NCBI RefSeq assembly: GCF_002157895.1
Contig: NZ_CP021377.1
Span: forward strand, 2,232,001-2,296,000
Reading direction: 5' to 3'
DNA length: 64,000 nucleotides
From: Oceanisphaera profunda
GTDB lineage: Bacteria; Pseudomonadota; Gammaproteobacteria; Enterobacterales; Aeromonadaceae
Every line of letters starts with the position of its first letter. Positions within the stretch are counted from its first letter, which is position 1. Under the pieces are notes generated by a model, which saw only the letters and a program-made list of their open reading frames with translations, ran no database searches and had not been told where the DNA came from. Below, in pieces: positions 1 to 11,044 of this stretch. Position numbers and translations under genes: made by a program.

Positions 1-1
1 C

Positions 2-163
2 TATCGCCCCAGCGTTGAAGATGAATTGTCGGCAGAAGTGCTGCGCACGTTAACTTTGCTGTGTAGCGAGCTGCCACTAAAAAAAGCTGCTGGATTGACC
101 GCAGAGATCCACGGCTCGAAGAAAAATGCCCTGTACAAGTACGGGTTAGAGAATGGACTTTAG
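2..163 (+). CDS. rsmI: 16S rRNA (cytidine-1402-2'-O)-methyltransferase RsmI, C-terminal end
   Basis: The window opens inside a plus-strand reading frame and shows its last 53 codons before TAG. The visible end, with [15 protein letters not shown] followed by [11 protein letters not shown], matches the conserved C-terminus of RsmI, which methylates the 2'-hydroxyl of C1402 in 16S rRNA from S-adenosylmethionine. The catalytic domain lies outside the window, so the call rests on the tail alone. RsmI next to rnpB and the mraZ cluster is a familiar arrangement in several gammaproteobacteria. Confidence 0.85.
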   Translation, partial: YRPSVEDELSAEVLRTLTLLCSELPLKKAAGLTAEIHGSKKNALYKYGLENGL

Positions 164-180
164 CCGCTAGAGATAATGTT

Positions 181-497
181 GAGTGTTGAATTTTTAATGT
201 TGAATTTTTAATGTTGAATTAAGGGCTAAGATCAAAAAATTTTGCAACGGAACCCACGGAAGAACGCGGAAAAATTAAGCTGAGATAAGAACGACAAGTG
301 CTTATTCAATGGTAAGAGCTAAAAACTGAGCATCGCATCTACAGATCCGGTTTCTTAACAATAAAAATGTTTTTAATTTTAGCTCTTTCAGATTTAATCG
401 CTATTTTTCCGTGGGTTCTGCGGATTCCGTTGCGAAGATGGTTTGTCTTTAAGTGTTGGTCTTTAACTCATAGTTAAAAATTCAGCATTCAACATTG
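181..497. repeat. Repeat-rich gap with nested inverted repeats between rsmI and rnpB
   Basis: The gap begins with tandem copies of a 14-base unit (GTTGAATTTTTAAT) at about 185-220 and ends at 474-497 with a stretch that reads as its reverse complement (TTAAAAATTCAGCATTCAAC). Inside it, 241-275 (GCAACGGAACCCACGGAAG and following) faces an imperfect reverse complement at 401-440. The outer and inner pairs together form a nested inverted-repeat block of about 310 bases. The inner arms share the CACGGAA word with 27925-28066. No gene is visible here. Confidence 0.65.
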
Positions 498-523
498 GTA
501 TAAAGGCGAGGCTGGTGTACAAT
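495..523 (+). promoter_or_regulatory. Sigma-70 promoter of rnpB
   Basis: TTGGTA at 495-500 and TACAAT at 518-523 are separated by exactly 17 bases, which places the start of transcription at about 530, the first base of the RNase P RNA as judged from its closing helix. Confidence 0.75.
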
Positions 524-530
524 CCGCGGC

Positions 531-915
<385 letters not shown>

Positions 916-923
916 CATTTAAA

Positions 924-947
924 AACGCAGCTTCGGCTGCGTTTTTT
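924..947 (+). terminator. Intrinsic terminator of rnpB
   Basis: AACGCAGC (924-931), loop TTCG, GCTGCGTT (936-943), running into a T tract at 942-947. An 8-bp stem closed by a stable tetraloop, just after the end of the RNase P RNA. Confidence 0.9.
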
Positions 948-1087
948 CGTTGCTGGGCCCATTCGCTTCTTATCAGTGACAGATATAAGTATCCAATTGA
1001 GATGTAAGTGGCAGTCAAAAGTACGGCGTTTAGTCGATTCCGTAATGAAAAACGGTTCTGTGTTGCTTACTGGTTACTACATGTTGC

Positions 1088-1148
1088 TTGAAAAGCAGCC
1101 GCTGGCTCCTTACAATCAAGCGAAGTGGGAAAAAGTGGTTTTTTGTGG
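1088..1148 (+). promoter_or_regulatory. Division-cluster promoter with MraZ operator
   Basis: TTGAAA (1088-1093) and TACAAT (1111-1116) are 17 bases apart, a good sigma-70 promoter. Directly downstream are three GTGG repeats starting at 1125, 1135 and 1145, exactly 10 bases apart. MraZ is known to bind such phased repeats in front of its own gene and repress the cluster, so this block is read as the autoregulatory operator. The phasing is seen in the sequence; the MraZ binding is inferred from the family. Confidence 0.85.
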
Positions 1149-1174
1149 AACATTTTAGTCGCTAAGGACTCATA

Positions 1175-1633
1175 ATGCTGCGTGGGACACACGCCATCAG
1201 CCTAGATAGCAAGGGGCGTTTGGCAATACCGACTCGGTTTCGAGATAAATGCCGCGATGATGCGGAAGGTATTTTGGTGTGTACTGTGGATATTTTTGAG
1301 CCTTGTTTGCTGTTATATCCGCTGCCTGAATGGGAGCTAATCGAAAAAAAGCTCCGTTTACTTTCACGCATGGACTCCCAAGAGCGTCGTTTACAGCGGG
1401 TGTTATTGGGGCATGCGGCCGAGTGTGAGCTGGACGGCCAAGGGCGGGTGTTATTGCCCAGTACCTTGCGCCAGCACGCCGGTCTTGAGAAAAAAATTAT
1501 GCTAGTGGGCCAACTCAATAAATTTGAAATTTGGGATGAGGCGCGCTGGCAACAACAAATTAACGATGATTTGCAGGCACTTCCTAATGAAGACTGGGCC
1601 TCATCGGCACGACTGCGGGATTTTGGGTTATAA
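1175..1633 (+). CDS. mraZ: Transcriptional regulator MraZ
   Basis: MraZ is a 152-residue DNA-binding protein of the AbrB-like fold, made of two repeated SpoVT/AbrB-type halves, that forms rings and controls the division/cell-wall cluster. The N-terminal signature [15 protein letters not shown] and its second-half counterpart [15 protein letters not shown] are both present. Length is the family norm. It is the first gene of the cluster, 27 bases after the last GTGG operator repeat, and its stop is followed one base later by the ATG of rsmH. Confidence 0.97.
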   Translation: MLRGTHAISLDSKGRLAIPTRFRDKCRDDAEGILVCTVDIFEPCLLLYPLPEWELIEKKLRLLSRMDSQERRLQRVLLGHAAECELDGQGRVLLPSTLRQHAGLEKKIMLVGQLNKFEIWDEARWQQQINDDLQALPNEDWASSARLRDFGL

Positions 1634-1634
1634 C

Positions 1635-2603
1635 ATGAGCCAACAGATAAGCGAACATTTGGACCAGCCAAAGGCACACATAACGGTATTGCTGCATGAA
1701 GCAGTAGATGGCTTAAACATTAAACCCGACGGTATTTATGTGGATGGTACTTTTGGTCGCGGTGGCCATTCTCGCCATATTCTCTCCAAGCTTGGCCCAC
1801 AAGGCCGCTTATATGCCATCGACCGCGATCCGCAAGCCATCGCTGAAGCGGCTACCATTACCGACCCGCGCTTTCAGATTTTACACGGCCCCTTTTCTCA
1901 GCTCGCGAACATGATGGCAGAGTTGGGCTTAACACGGCAAATAGACGGCGTGCTGCTGGACTTAGGCGTGTCTTCGCCCCAGCTCGATGAAGCGGAACGC
2001 GGCTTTAGCTTTCAAAAAGACGGCCCGCTCGATATGCGCATGGACACTACTACTGGCCAAAGTGCTGCCGAGTGGCTGGAAAAGGCGAGTGAAGATGACA
2101 TCACTTGGGTACTAAAAAATTACGGCGAAGAAAAGTTTGCCCGTAAAATTGCTCGGGCCATCGTCTTTGATCGTGCCACCGAGCCCTACACCCGTACCCG
2201 TGCCTTGGCGCAGATGATAGCGCGTGTTAGCCCTAGCAAAGATAAACATAAGCATGCGGCGACCCGCAGCTTTCAGGCGATCCGTATTCATATCAACGGC
2301 GAGCTGGACGAAATAGAACAAGCACTGGACGGCGCCTTAGAGGTGCTGGCCACCGATGGCCGTTTGTCGGTGATCAGCTTCCATTCGTTAGAAGACAGGA
2401 TCGTGAAGCGCTTTATTCGCAAACACGAGCTAGGGCCAGAGGTACCACCAGGTTTGCCACTCACCGAAGCGCAGCTGTCCGGCGGGCGCTTATTGAAAAG
2501 TACCGGTAAGGCACAAAAGCCAAGCGCGGCCGAAGTCGAAGCGAATCCTCGCTCGCGCAGCTCAGTGTTGCGGGTGGCGCGTCGTTTGGATAGCGACCAG
2601 TGA
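1635..2603 (+). CDS. rsmH: 16S rRNA (cytosine-1402-N4)-methyltransferase RsmH
   Basis: RsmH (MraW) adds the N4 methyl group to C1402 of 16S rRNA, the same nucleotide modified by RsmI at the left edge of the window. The 322-residue product begins [10 protein letters not shown]; the frame is open further upstream inside mraZ, but homology starts at [13 protein letters not shown] so the ATG at 1635 is chosen. The SAM-binding motif [10 protein letters not shown] lies near residue 35, and [26 protein letters not shown] and [13 protein letters not shown] follow in the usual order. The stop overlaps the GTG start of ftsL. Confidence 0.97.
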   Translation: MSQQISEHLDQPKAHITVLLHEAVDGLNIKPDGIYVDGTFGRGGHSRHILSKLGPQGRLYAIDRDPQAIAEAATITDPRFQILHGPFSQLANMMAELGLTRQIDGVLLDLGVSSPQLDEAERGFSFQKDGPLDMRMDTTTGQSAAEWLEKASEDDITWVLKNYGEEKFARKIARAIVFDRATEPYTRTRALAQMIARVSPSKDKHKHAATRSFQAIRIHINGELDEIEQALDGALEVLATDGRLSVISFHSLEDRIVKRFIRKHELGPEVPPGLPLTEAQLSGGRLLKSTGKAQKPSAAEVEANPRSRSSVLRVARRLDSDQ

Positions 2604-2914
2604 GAGGGGGACGGATCAATCTGGCCAAGGAAGTTGGCCAAGATTTAGTGCGCTATAAGTGGCTACTGTTGTTGGCCGTGTTGGTGATTGGTTCCGCCCT
2701 CTTAGTGATAGTGGTAACTCAAGGCACCCGGCAACTGACCAGCGAATATAACGAATTAATGGCCGAGCAAGATAGATTAGATATCGAGTGGCGCCACCTC
2801 TTGTTAGAACAAAATACCCTAATGGAGCACAGCCGAATTGAGCTGCTGGCCCGAGATAAACTTGGCATGAAAAGAGCCGCTCCGGCCGAGGAAAAATTGG
2901 TGATGCAACGATGA
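2600..2914 (+). CDS. ftsL: Cell division protein FtsL
   Basis: FtsL is a small bitopic membrane protein that joins FtsB and FtsQ at the septum and helps activate FtsW/FtsI. The 104-residue product has a short basic N-terminus, one membrane span at about residues 20-41, and a periplasmic helix with leucine-zipper spacing ([20 protein letters not shown]). The [14 protein letters not shown] stretch matches the conserved FtsL core. The GTG start overlaps the rsmH stop, and the ftsL stop overlaps the ATG of ftsI, which implies coupled translation. Confidence 0.93.
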   Translation: MRGGRINLAKEVGQDLVRYKWLLLLAVLVIGSALLVIVVTQGTRQLTSEYNELMAEQDRLDIEWRHLLLEQNTLMEHSRIELLARDKLGMKRAAPAEEKLVMQR

Positions 2915-4656
2915 GACGGCGTAAGCAAACTAAAAAAGAACCCATGCTGGTCGGATGGCGCTTTATCACTGTGTGTGGCGTGATCTTACTGGCATTTGGT
3001 TCTTTATTTGCGCGTGCAGCTTGGATTCAAGTGGTGTCACCGGACCGATTGCGCATGGAGGGCGATATGCGCTCTTTGCGTACTGCCGTGACCAGCACCA
3101 CCCGTGGCATGGTGATGGACAGAAACGGTGAAGAGCTGGCGGTGTCGGTGCCGGTACAAGCGGTGTGGGCCGACCCTAAGCAAGTACACGCAGAATTAAG
3201 CTTAGAAAAAGAACAAGCCTGGCAGGCGCTGGCCGATGTGCTGGGCGTACCGCGGGATAAGCTTATCAAGCAAGTAGAAAACCCTAAGCGCCGTTTCGTG
3301 TATTTGCAGCGCCAAGTAACGCCAGCGGTGGCCGAGTATATTCGTAAATTACGCCTGCCGGGCGTGCATTTGCGTCCCGAAGAGCGCCGTTTTTATCCGA
3401 CCGGTGAAATCAATACCCACATGGTGGGCATGACTAATATCGACGGTAACGGTACTGAGGGCATAGAGCGCAGCTATAACGATTGGTTGACCGCGCAAGC
3501 GGGTGAACGCCGAGTGCGTAAAGACCGCATGGGGCGGATTATCGAAGATCTAGGCGTAGTGTCAGAAGCCCGCCAAGCCAATAATATTCATTTAAGTATT
3601 GATCAGCGCATTCAAGCATTGGCTTATCGCTCGCTTAAACGTGCCAGTGAGTTTCACCGTGCCACGTCCGCCTCCTTAGTGATGATTGACGTAAAAAGCG
3701 GCGAAGTGCTGGCCATGGTTAATACGCCCTCTTTTAATCCCAATAATCGCGGGCAATACCAAAGCTTTAGAGCGCGAAACCGCGCCGCCACCGATGCCTA
3801 CGAGCCGGGCTCTACCTTAAAGCCGCTGATTGTGGTCAGTGCGTTGGAGAATGGTGTGGTGCAGGCAGATTCTATTGTCGATACTAGCCCCGGCTGGATG
3901 CGCTTGGGCGGTAAACGGGTGTCAGATACCCGAAATCTCGGTCCCATTAGTGTAGAAACGATTTTAATGCGCTCCTCCAACATGGGCATGGTGCGCATGG
4001 CCTTACAAGAAACCCCTGAACAGTTAATCGATACCTTATATCGCTTTGGCCTTGGCATAGACTCAGGCACCGGCTTGGTGGGCGAAAGCTCAGGATTGGT
4101 GCCGCAGCGCCGCCGTTGGTCTGACATTGAAAAGGCGACCTTATCTTTTGGTTATGGCCTCACGACCACGCCGCTGCAATTGGCCCAAGCCTATGCGGTG
4201 ATCGCCAACGGCGGCGTGCGCTATCCCTTAAGTATTCTGAAGCGGGATCAGCCGCCCGTTGGTGAGCAAGTGGTGCCGAGGCAGCATGCGGACGCAGTAT
4301 TGAAGATGCTGGAAGCCGTGGTAGGCCCAGGCGGTACCGCAGGTAATGCGGCTATTCCTGGCTATCGAGTCGGCGGTAAAACCGGTACATCACGCAAAGC
4401 CATTGCCGGCGGTTATGGTAACGATTATGTGGGCATATTTGCCGGTGTGGCCCCGATTAGCGACCCCCGTTTCGCCATGGTGGTGGTGATGAACGAGCCT
4501 CAAGGTGACCAATATTATGGTGGCCAAGTGTCAGCACCTGTGTTTGCCGAGGTGATGAGTGGTGCGCTGCAGTTAATGAATATTCGCCCAGATGCAGCGA
4601 AACAAGAGCAATTTAATTTAGCAGGTCAGGAGGCAAAACGTGTCCCTCACACTTAG
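2911..4656 (+). CDS. ftsI: Septal peptidoglycan transpeptidase FtsI (PBP3)
   Basis: FtsI cross-links septal peptidoglycan. The 581-residue product has a short cytoplasmic tail, one membrane anchor at about residues 17-36, a penicillin-binding dimerisation domain, and a C-terminal transpeptidase domain. The three penicillin-binding motifs are visible: STLK (active-site serine, in YEPGSTLKPL), SSN (in RSSNMG) and KTG (in GGKTGTSRKA). Length agrees with the family. Its last 17 bases overlap murE. Confidence 0.97.
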   Translation: MRRRKQTKKEPMLVGWRFITVCGVILLAFGSLFARAAWIQVVSPDRLRMEGDMRSLRTAVTSTTRGMVMDRNGEELAVSVPVQAVWADPKQVHAELSLEKEQAWQALADVLGVPRDKLIKQVENPKRRFVYLQRQVTPAVAEYIRKLRLPGVHLRPEERRFYPTGEINTHMVGMTNIDGNGTEGIERSYNDWLTAQAGERRVRKDRMGRIIEDLGVVSEARQANNIHLSIDQRIQALAYRSLKRASEFHRATSASLVMIDVKSGEVLAMVNTPSFNPNNRGQYQSFRARNRAATDAYEPGSTLKPLIVVSALENGVVQADSIVDTSPGWMRLGGKRVSDTRNLGPISVETILMRSSNMGMVRMALQETPEQLIDTLYRFGLGIDSGTGLVGESSGLVPQRRRWSDIEKATLSFGYGLTTTPLQLAQAYAVIANGGVRYPLSILKRDQPPVGEQVVPRQHADAVLKMLEAVVGPGGTAGNAAIPGYRVGGKTGTSRKAIAGGYGNDYVGIFAGVAPISDPRFAMVVVMNEPQGDQYYGGQVSAPVFAEVMSGALQLMNIRPDAAKQEQFNLAGQEAKRVPHT

Positions 4657-6112
4657 AGACTTAGCGGTGCCTTTGGGGCTGTCGGCGCCAGCGATTAGCA
4701 TAGAATCTTTAACTTTAGATAGCCGGGCCGTGACGCCCGGTTGCCTGTTTATTGCTGTTAACGGCCACAGCCAAGATGGTCGTCAATTTATTGGTGGCGC
4801 ATTAGAACAAGGTGCGGCGGCTGTGCTAGTCGAAGTGGATACGCCGGAACAAGCAGGTTTGGATCATCAAGATCACCGCTTGCTCAACGTCTATCAGCTA
4901 CCCAAATATTTATCCTTGCTGGCCGGCATTTTTTACGGTGATGCATCAAGAAGTCTGCCGCTGGTGGGCGTTACCGGTACTAATGGTAAGAGTACGGTTA
5001 CGCAATTGATTGCCAACTGGAGCGGCTTGCTTGGCACCCAAGCGGGGGTGATGGGCACGCTCGGTAATGGTCTTTACGGCCAATTACAGCCAGCCATTAA
5101 TACCACCGGCTCCCCGTTGCAAGTGCAGCAAGAGTTGGCTGCATTGCAAGCGGCAGGCGCTAAGCGTCTTGCCATGGAAGTGTCTTCCCACGGCTTGCAT
5201 CAACATAGAGTGGCGGCGTTGCACTTTAAGGTGGCGGTGTTTACCAATCTCAGTCGTGACCATTTGGATTATCACGCCACCATGGCGGAATATGGCGAAG
5301 CTAAGCGCCAGCTATTTGAGATGTGTGACCAAGCTCGCGTCATTAACGCCGATGACCCAGTGGGTCGTCGTTGGTTGAGTCAGTACCCTCAAGCCATTGC
5401 TTATAGCATGCATGGTCGGCTGAGCGATTTTGCCGGTAAGCAGTTAGTGGCCGAAACCGTGCATTTTTATCCCGATGGCATGAAAGTGGCCATTAACTCC
5501 GACTGGGGGAATGGTGTATTATCCGCCCCCCTAATGGGGCGTTTCAATGTGGCTAACTTATTAGCGGCCATGGGCGCCTTGTTAGCCCTAGGCGAGCCCT
5601 TTGAGCGCTTGCTAGCCACGGCACCGCAATTATCTGGTGTTGACGGGCGCATGGAGCCCTTTACGGCGGCCAATCGGCCGTTAGTAGTGGTGGATTATGC
5701 CCATACGCCGGATGCCTTAGAGCAAGTATTAGAAGCACTGCGCCAACATTGTAAAGGCCGTTTATGGTGTTTGGTGGGCTGTGGCGGTGACCGCGATAAA
5801 GGCAAACGGCCACTGATGGCGGCTGCCGCAGAACAAGGTGCGGATGTGTTGGTATTAACCGACGATAACCCGCGCACCGAATCCGCCAGCGCCATTATCG
5901 ACGATATGCGCCAAGGCTTAACGGATGCCGATGCGGTTACCGTAGTGCACAACCGCGCCGAAGCCATTGCTTATGCGATTGCACAGGCGGGGGTGGACGA
6001 TATTATTTTAGTGGCCGGTAAAGGCCATGAGGACTATCAGATAGTGGGTAGCGAAAAAATGCATTATAGCGACCGAGAAACCGTGGCCGCCTTGTTGGAG
6101 TTAGGGGCATGA
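4640..6112 (+). CDS. murE: UDP-N-acetylmuramoyl-tripeptide synthetase MurE (diaminopimelate-adding)
   Basis: MurE adds the third amino acid to UDP-MurNAc-L-Ala-D-Glu in the cytoplasm. The 490-residue product has the Mur-ligase ATP motif GVTGTNGKST near residue 110 and the DNPR motif (in LTDDNPRTES) that is known to select meso-diaminopimelate rather than lysine. The start is GTG at 4640, inside the end of ftsI, preceded by AGGAGG-like TCAGGAGGC at 4626-4634. The stop overlaps the murF ATG. Confidence 0.97.
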   Translation: MSLTLRDLAVPLGLSAPAISIESLTLDSRAVTPGCLFIAVNGHSQDGRQFIGGALEQGAAAVLVEVDTPEQAGLDHQDHRLLNVYQLPKYLSLLAGIFYGDASRSLPLVGVTGTNGKSTVTQLIANWSGLLGTQAGVMGTLGNGLYGQLQPAINTTGSPLQVQQELAALQAAGAKRLAMEVSSHGLHQHRVAALHFKVAVFTNLSRDHLDYHATMAEYGEAKRQLFEMCDQARVINADDPVGRRWLSQYPQAIAYSMHGRLSDFAGKQLVAETVHFYPDGMKVAINSDWGNGVLSAPLMGRFNVANLLAAMGALLALGEPFERLLATAPQLSGVDGRMEPFTAANRPLVVVDYAHTPDALEQVLEALRQHCKGRLWCLVGCGGDRDKGKRPLMAAAAEQGADVLVLTDDNPRTESASAIIDDMRQGLTDADAVTVVHNRAEAIAYAIAQAGVDDIILVAGKGHEDYQIVGSEKMHYSDRETVAALLELGA

Positions 6113-7455
6113 TAGCGCTTCTTTTAAGCCAATTAGCCGACGCCTCGGGCGGTGAGCTGCGCGGTGCTGATGGCAATATCTCTCAGGTCACTACCGACAG
6201 TCGCCAACCCTTGCCTAAGGGTGGGTTATTTGTGGCCTTGTCGGGCGAGCGCTTCGATGGCCATGATTTTGCCGAAGCCGCAATTAATCAAGGTGCCAGC
6301 GCTGTATTGGTGGAGCGCTGGTTGGAGTTAGCCGCAGAGGTGGCACAAATAAAAGTCGCCGACACCCGCTTAGCATTAGGCGTGTTGGGTGGCTTGGTGC
6401 GTGAGCAAAGCTCGGCCAAAGTGTTGGCCATTACCGGCAGCTGTGGCAAAACCACGGTTAAGGAAATGGCGGCGTCCATCTTGCGTCAAAAAGGCACGGT
6501 ATTGGCCACCAAAGGCAATTTGAATAATGAGATAGGCGTGCCGCTGACCTTGTGTGAGCTAACCACAGACACCGACTATGCGGTGGTAGAGCTGGGTGCC
6601 AATCATGTGGGCGAAATTGCCTGGACCAGCTCCTTAACGCAACCCCATGTGGCCATTATTAATAACGTCGAAGCCTCACACCTTGAAGGCTTTGGCTCGC
6701 TGGAAGGCGTGGCGCAAGCCAAGGGCGAAATCTATTCCGGTTTGGTAGAGGGCGGCGTGGCGATAGCTAACGGCGACAGCCCGTTCTGCAAGCTGTGGAA
6801 AGAGCAACACGAATTGGTGTGCTTTGGCGAACACAAAGATTATCAGGCCCGCGATATTCAATTGGATAAAGCCGGCTGTGCGCAGTTTCGCTTGCTTACG
6901 CCCCAAGGCGAGGTGGCCATAAAGTTACCCGTGCCCGGCAAACATAATGTGGCCAATGCGCTGGCCGCCGCCGCCGGCACCGAGACGTTGGGCGCCAGTT
7001 TGAGTGATATTGCCGAGGGCTTGAGCCAGTTTTCGTCGTCTGCAGGACGCTTAGAAGTATGGACGCGACCGGGTTTGACGGTGTTAGATGATACATATAA
7101 CGCCAGTGTGGCCTCGGTATTGGCCGGTCTTGATACGCTGGCCAGCTTACCGGGCTTTCGCGTGTTCGTATTTGGCGACATGGCAGAGCTGGGTAGTTAC
7201 AGCAAGCAGATGCACATTCAAGTGGGTGAACATGCGAAAAAGCTCGGCATCGATTGTGTATTCACGGTCGGTCAAGATAGCCAGTTCACGGCACAAGCGG
7301 CACAAGGGCAGCACTTTGCTGATAAACAACAATTAACGCCTGTCTTGTTTGAGGCATTGGCGCAACATCATAAGGTCGTGGTTTTGATTAAAGGTGCACG
7401 CAGTGCGCGCATGGAAGAGATAGTGCGCGCCATTCAGGAGCAAAGCCCATGCTAG
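6109..7455 (+). CDS. murF: UDP-N-acetylmuramoyl-tripeptide--D-alanyl-D-alanine ligase MurF
   Basis: MurF attaches D-Ala-D-Ala to complete the UDP-MurNAc-pentapeptide. The 448-residue product shows the three Mur-ligase domains: an N-terminal substrate domain with [17 protein letters not shown], a central ATPase domain with [13 protein letters not shown] near residue 105 (Cys at the position that is often Ser or Asn), and a C-terminal domain with DDTYNAS. The ATG overlaps the murE stop, and the end overlaps mraY by 7 bases. Confidence 0.97.
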   Translation: MIALLLSQLADASGGELRGADGNISQVTTDSRQPLPKGGLFVALSGERFDGHDFAEAAINQGASAVLVERWLELAAEVAQIKVADTRLALGVLGGLVREQSSAKVLAITGSCGKTTVKEMAASILRQKGTVLATKGNLNNEIGVPLTLCELTTDTDYAVVELGANHVGEIAWTSSLTQPHVAIINNVEASHLEGFGSLEGVAQAKGEIYSGLVEGGVAIANGDSPFCKLWKEQHELVCFGEHKDYQARDIQLDKAGCAQFRLLTPQGEVAIKLPVPGKHNVANALAAAAGTETLGASLSDIAEGLSQFSSSAGRLEVWTRPGLTVLDDTYNASVASVLAGLDTLASLPGFRVFVFGDMAELGSYSKQMHIQVGEHAKKLGIDCVFTVGQDSQFTAQAAQGQHFADKQQLTPVLFEALAQHHKVVVLIKGARSARMEEIVRAIQEQSPC

Positions 7456-8531
7456 TGTGGCTAGCGGAGTGGCTGACCCCTCATTTCAGCTTTTTTAACG
7501 TATTTTCATATCTGACTTTTAGAGCGGTGATCTCGATTTTAACCGGTCTGGTGATTTGCTTATGGATGGGACCGCACTTAATCCGGCGCTTACAAAACCT
7601 GCAAATTGGCCAAGTGGTGCGCAACGACGGCCCCGAGTCCCATTTCAGCAAAGCCGGCACGCCCACCATGGGCGGCTTGATGATCTTGATCTCCATCTTC
7701 GTCACCGTGTTGTTGTGGGCGCGCTTAGATAACCCCTACGTTTGGATAGTGTTGTTTGTGCTGGGTGCGTTTGGTGCCATTGGCTTCGTCGATGACTATC
7801 GCAAAGTAGTGCGCAAGAATACCGACGGACTCGTGGCGCGCTGGAAGTACTTTTGGCAGTCCGCCGCCGCCTTAGTCGCCGCCGTGGCCGCTTATGCGGT
7901 GGCCCAAGATCCGGCGCAAACTCAGCTCGTGATGCCGTTTTTTAAAGATGTGATGCCACAACTGGGGCTATTTTTTATTATCTTGAGCTATTTCGTGATT
8001 GTCGGCTCTAGCAACGCGGTGAACCTGACTGATGGCTTGGATGGTTTAGCCATTATGCCGGTGGTGATGGTGTCCGCGGGTTTTGCCTTGGTGGCGTGGG
8101 CGACGGGTAACGTGAATTTTGCCGCTTATCTGCATATTCCCTATGTGGCTCATGCGGGCGAGCTGATGGTGTTTTGCACCGCCATCATAGGTGCGGGCTT
8201 AGGGTTTTTATGGTTTAACACTTATCCGGCACAAGTATTTATGGGTGATGTGGGCTCACTGGCACTGGGCGCCACCTTAGGCATCATTGCGGTACTGGTG
8301 CGCCAAGAGTTTTTATTAGTGATCATGGGCGGGATTTTCGTCATTGAAACCCTGTCGGTGATTTTACAAGTGGGCTCTTATAAATTGCGGGGCCAGCGCA
8401 TTTTTCGCATGGCACCCATTCATCACCATTACGAATTAAAAGGCTGGCCTGAGCCCAGAGTGATCGTCCGTTTCTGGATTATTACGCTGATGCTGGTGCT
8501 AATTGGCCTCGCTACTTTAAAGGTAAGATAA
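7449..8531 (+). CDS. mraY: Phospho-N-acetylmuramoyl-pentapeptide transferase MraY
   Basis: MraY makes lipid I by moving phospho-MurNAc-pentapeptide to undecaprenyl phosphate at the inner membrane. The product is 360 residues, the length of the E. coli enzyme, with about ten hydrophobic spans. Family motifs are seen: AGTPTMGGL near residue 72, FVDDYRK with the catalytic aspartates, [14 protein letters not shown], and the histidine-rich [12 protein letters not shown] near residue 320. It sits between murF and murD with near-zero spacing. Confidence 0.98.
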   Translation: MLVWLAEWLTPHFSFFNVFSYLTFRAVISILTGLVICLWMGPHLIRRLQNLQIGQVVRNDGPESHFSKAGTPTMGGLMILISIFVTVLLWARLDNPYVWIVLFVLGAFGAIGFVDDYRKVVRKNTDGLVARWKYFWQSAAALVAAVAAYAVAQDPAQTQLVMPFFKDVMPQLGLFFIILSYFVIVGSSNAVNLTDGLDGLAIMPVVMVSAGFALVAWATGNVNFAAYLHIPYVAHAGELMVFCTAIIGAGLGFLWFNTYPAQVFMGDVGSLALGATLGIIAVLVRQEFLLVIMGGIFVIETLSVILQVGSYKLRGQRIFRMAPIHHHYELKGWPEPRVIVRFWIITLMLVLIGLATLKVR

Positions 8532-8534
8532 AGC

Positions 8535-9875
8535 ATGCTACCCGAGCGTATCCTGATCCTTGGCTTAGGGCAGACTGGATTGTCTGTGCTGCAGTATTGC
8601 CTACAGTGCGGTATTACGCCTGTGGTGATGGATACCCGTAGCCGCCCACCGGGTGCCGAGCAATTACCTGATTCGATTGAACGCTACTTTGGCGGCCTGG
8701 AGCTGGCGCCTTTACTAGCCGCTGAGCTGATTGTTGCCAGCCCAGGTGTGCCCTTGGCTACGCCTGAGTTACAGCAAGCACTAGCGGCGGGTGTGGAAAT
8801 TATCGGTGATGTTGAGTTATTGGTGCGTGCTTGCTCAAGAGGCGATAAAGCGCTTCCTATTATTGCCATTACCGGCTCAAACGGTAAGAGTACCGTCACT
8901 ACCCTAGTGGGTGAGATGGCCGCCGAGGCAGGCATTAAGGTGGGCGTGGGCGGTAATATCGGCACACCAGCGCTGGAGCTCTTATCTACAGAGCTTGAAT
9001 TAGTGGTGTTAGAGCTGTCGAGCTTTCAGCTAGAAACCACGCCGAGCCTAGCTGCTAGTGCCGCCACTGTGCTGAATATTAGCGAAGATCATTTAGATCG
9101 TTATGACTCGCTGGCTCATTATCGTGATACCAAGCTTGGTATTTATCAAGGTGCTGAGCAGGCGGTGTATAACCGTGAAGACGACCAAACCCAAGTGCCT
9201 ACATGGTTATCCCCCAGCGCCCACGCCATCACCAGCTTTGGCCTAGATGACCAAGCCTATGGCCGAGTCGCGCATGATGGCCAGTTATGGTTAAGTCGTG
9301 CAGGCCAACCGGTGTTGCCGGTAGCGGACTTAAAAATATTGGGCACGCACAATCAGCTTAATGCCTTGGCGGCCATGGCATTGGCGGATCAAGCGGGCAT
9401 TAGCGAGACGGCACAAGTGGCCGTGTTACGCCGTTTTACGGGCTTAAAGCACAGATGCCAATTTGTCGCCGAAAAAAATGGCGTGCTGTGGGTCAATGAC
9501 AGTAAAGCTACCAATGTGGGGGCTACCTTGGCGGCCATTGATGGCTTAAGTGACGCAGGCGGACGCTTATGGTTGATTGCTGGCGGGCAGGGCAAGGGGC
9601 AAGACTTCTCGCCTTTAGTGCCTTTGCTTAACGATAAGCTGGCGGCCATGGTGTGTTTTGGTCAAGACCGCGCGCAATTATTAGCCTTGGCCACTAACAC
9701 CCATGAAGTGCACACCTTAGATGAAGCGGTAGCTTGGTGCGCGGCAGAGGCCACAGCAGGCGATACTGTGTTGTTTGCGCCGGCTTGTGCCAGCCTCGAT
9801 ATGTATGGCAACTATCAACTACGCGGTGAGCACTTTATTAAGCTAGTGGAGGCACTTTTGGTGGAGGCCCTATGA
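8535..9875 (+). CDS. murD: UDP-N-acetylmuramoyl-L-alanine--D-glutamate ligase MurD
   Basis: MurD adds D-glutamate to UDP-MurNAc-L-Ala. The 446-residue product starts with the Rossmann-like N-terminal substrate domain ([13 protein letters not shown]), followed by the ATPase motif [13 protein letters not shown] near residue 115, the ELSSFQLE motif, and a C-terminal domain beginning near [11 protein letters not shown]. It starts 3 bases after mraY and overlaps ftsW by 4 bases. Confidence 0.97.
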   Translation: MLPERILILGLGQTGLSVLQYCLQCGITPVVMDTRSRPPGAEQLPDSIERYFGGLELAPLLAAELIVASPGVPLATPELQQALAAGVEIIGDVELLVRACSRGDKALPIIAITGSNGKSTVTTLVGEMAAEAGIKVGVGGNIGTPALELLSTELELVVLELSSFQLETTPSLAASAATVLNISEDHLDRYDSLAHYRDTKLGIYQGAEQAVYNREDDQTQVPTWLSPSAHAITSFGLDDQAYGRVAHDGQLWLSRAGQPVLPVADLKILGTHNQLNALAAMALADQAGISETAQVAVLRRFTGLKHRCQFVAEKNGVLWVNDSKATNVGATLAAIDGLSDAGGRLWLIAGGQGKGQDFSPLVPLLNDKLAAMVCFGQDRAQLLALATNTHEVHTLDEAVAWCAAEATAGDTVLFAPACASLDMYGNYQLRGEHFIKLVEALLVEAL

Positions 9876-11044
9876 AGTGGCCAACCTTCGGCAGCAACTG
9901 GTTGTTGCGACCCTCTCAGGGGTTAATTTACGATCGTCAATTGGTGATTTTAGCCCTGAGCTTAATGGCCATCGGCTTAGTGATAGTGTCGTCGGCGTCC
10001 ATCGCCGAGGGCATCAATGTAGGCAATGACCCCTTTCACTTCGTGAAGCGCCACGGCATTTTCTTGGTGATCTGCTTATTGTTAAGTGTGTTTATGTTGC
10101 AAGTGCCCATGGAGCGTTGGCAGCAATTTAATACCGCCTTTTTGCTTTTTTCTATTCTGTTGTTAGTGCTGGTGTTGATCGTCGGCCGTGAGATTAACGG
10201 CAGTCAGCGCTGGTTACCCTTAGGGCTGTTAAACGTACAGCCCGCAGAAATTGCCAAGCTGGCGCTGTTCACCTTTTTGGCCGGTTATTTAGTGCGCCGC
10301 CAAGATGAAGTGCGCGGTAAGTGGCGAGGTTTTATCAAGCCGCTGGCGGTGATGGGCGTGATCTCGGTATTGCTGCTTATGCAGCCGGATTTAGGCTCGG
10401 TGGTGGTGCTGTTTGTGACTACCTTAGGCATGTTATTTTTGGCCGGTGCCCGCTTGAGTCAATTCCTCAGCCTAGTAGGGCTAGGGATAGGCTTATTGGT
10501 GTTTTTGATTGTGAATGCGCCGTATCGAATGCGCCGCGTCACTTCGTTTTTGAACCCGTGGGAAGATCCGTTTGGCAGCGGCTATCAGCTGACGCAGTCT
10601 TTAATGGCCTTTGGTCGCGGTGGCTGGTTTGGTGAAGGCTTAGGCAACTCGATTCAAAAGTTGGAATATTTACCGGAAGCGCACACTGACTTTGTGTTTG
10701 CGATTTTGGGCGAAGAGCTGGGCTTTACCGGCGTGATCTTGGTGCTATTGCTGCAAGCGTGGCTGGCCTTTAAGGCGCTGCATATCGGACAAAAAGTGTT
10801 ATTGGGTGGTCGTCAATACGAAGGTTATCTGGCGATGGGCATCGGCATTTGGTTTAGCTTTCAAACCGTGGTTAACGTGGGCGCCGCGTCAGGCATGTTG
10901 CCCACCAAGGGCCTCACGCTGCCCTTAGTCAGCTACGGCGGCTCCAGCTTGCTGGTGATCAGCACGGCGGTGGCGATTTTACTGCGCATCGACTTTGAAT
11001 GGCGCCGTGACCATATGCAAGCCAGACAAAGGGAGGCCCTGTAA
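9872..11044 (+). CDS. ftsW: Septal peptidoglycan glycosyltransferase FtsW
   Basis: FtsW is the SEDS-family polymerase that builds septal glycan strands with FtsI. The 390-residue product is strongly hydrophobic with about ten membrane spans after a short cytoplasmic N-terminus. SEDS signatures are present: [18 protein letters not shown], a large periplasmic loop with [14 protein letters not shown], and SYGGSSLL near the C-terminus. The ATG overlaps the murD stop, and its TAA overlaps the ATG of murG in a TAATG junction. Confidence 0.97.
   Translation: MKWPTFGSNWLLRPSQGLIYDRQLVILALSLMAIGLVIVSSASIAEGINVGNDPFHFVKRHGIFLVICLLLSVFMLQVPMERWQQFNTAFLLFSILLLVLVLIVGREINGSQRWLPLGLLNVQPAEIAKLALFTFLAGYLVRRQDEVRGKWRGFIKPLAVMGVISVLLLMQPDLGSVVVLFVTTLGMLFLAGARLSQFLSLVGLGIGLLVFLIVNAPYRMRRVTSFLNPWEDPFGSGYQLTQSLMAFGRGGWFGEGLGNSIQKLEYLPEAHTDFVFAILGEELGFTGVILVLLLQAWLAFKALHIGQKVLLGGRQYEGYLAMGIGIWFSFQTVVNVGAASGMLPTKGLTLPLVSYGGSSLLVISTAVAILLRIDFEWRRDHMQARQREAL

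Noticed and set aside
1162..1677. 171-codon minus-strand open frame over mraZ
   Set aside because: Antisense to mraZ; no ribosome site or recognisable domain.
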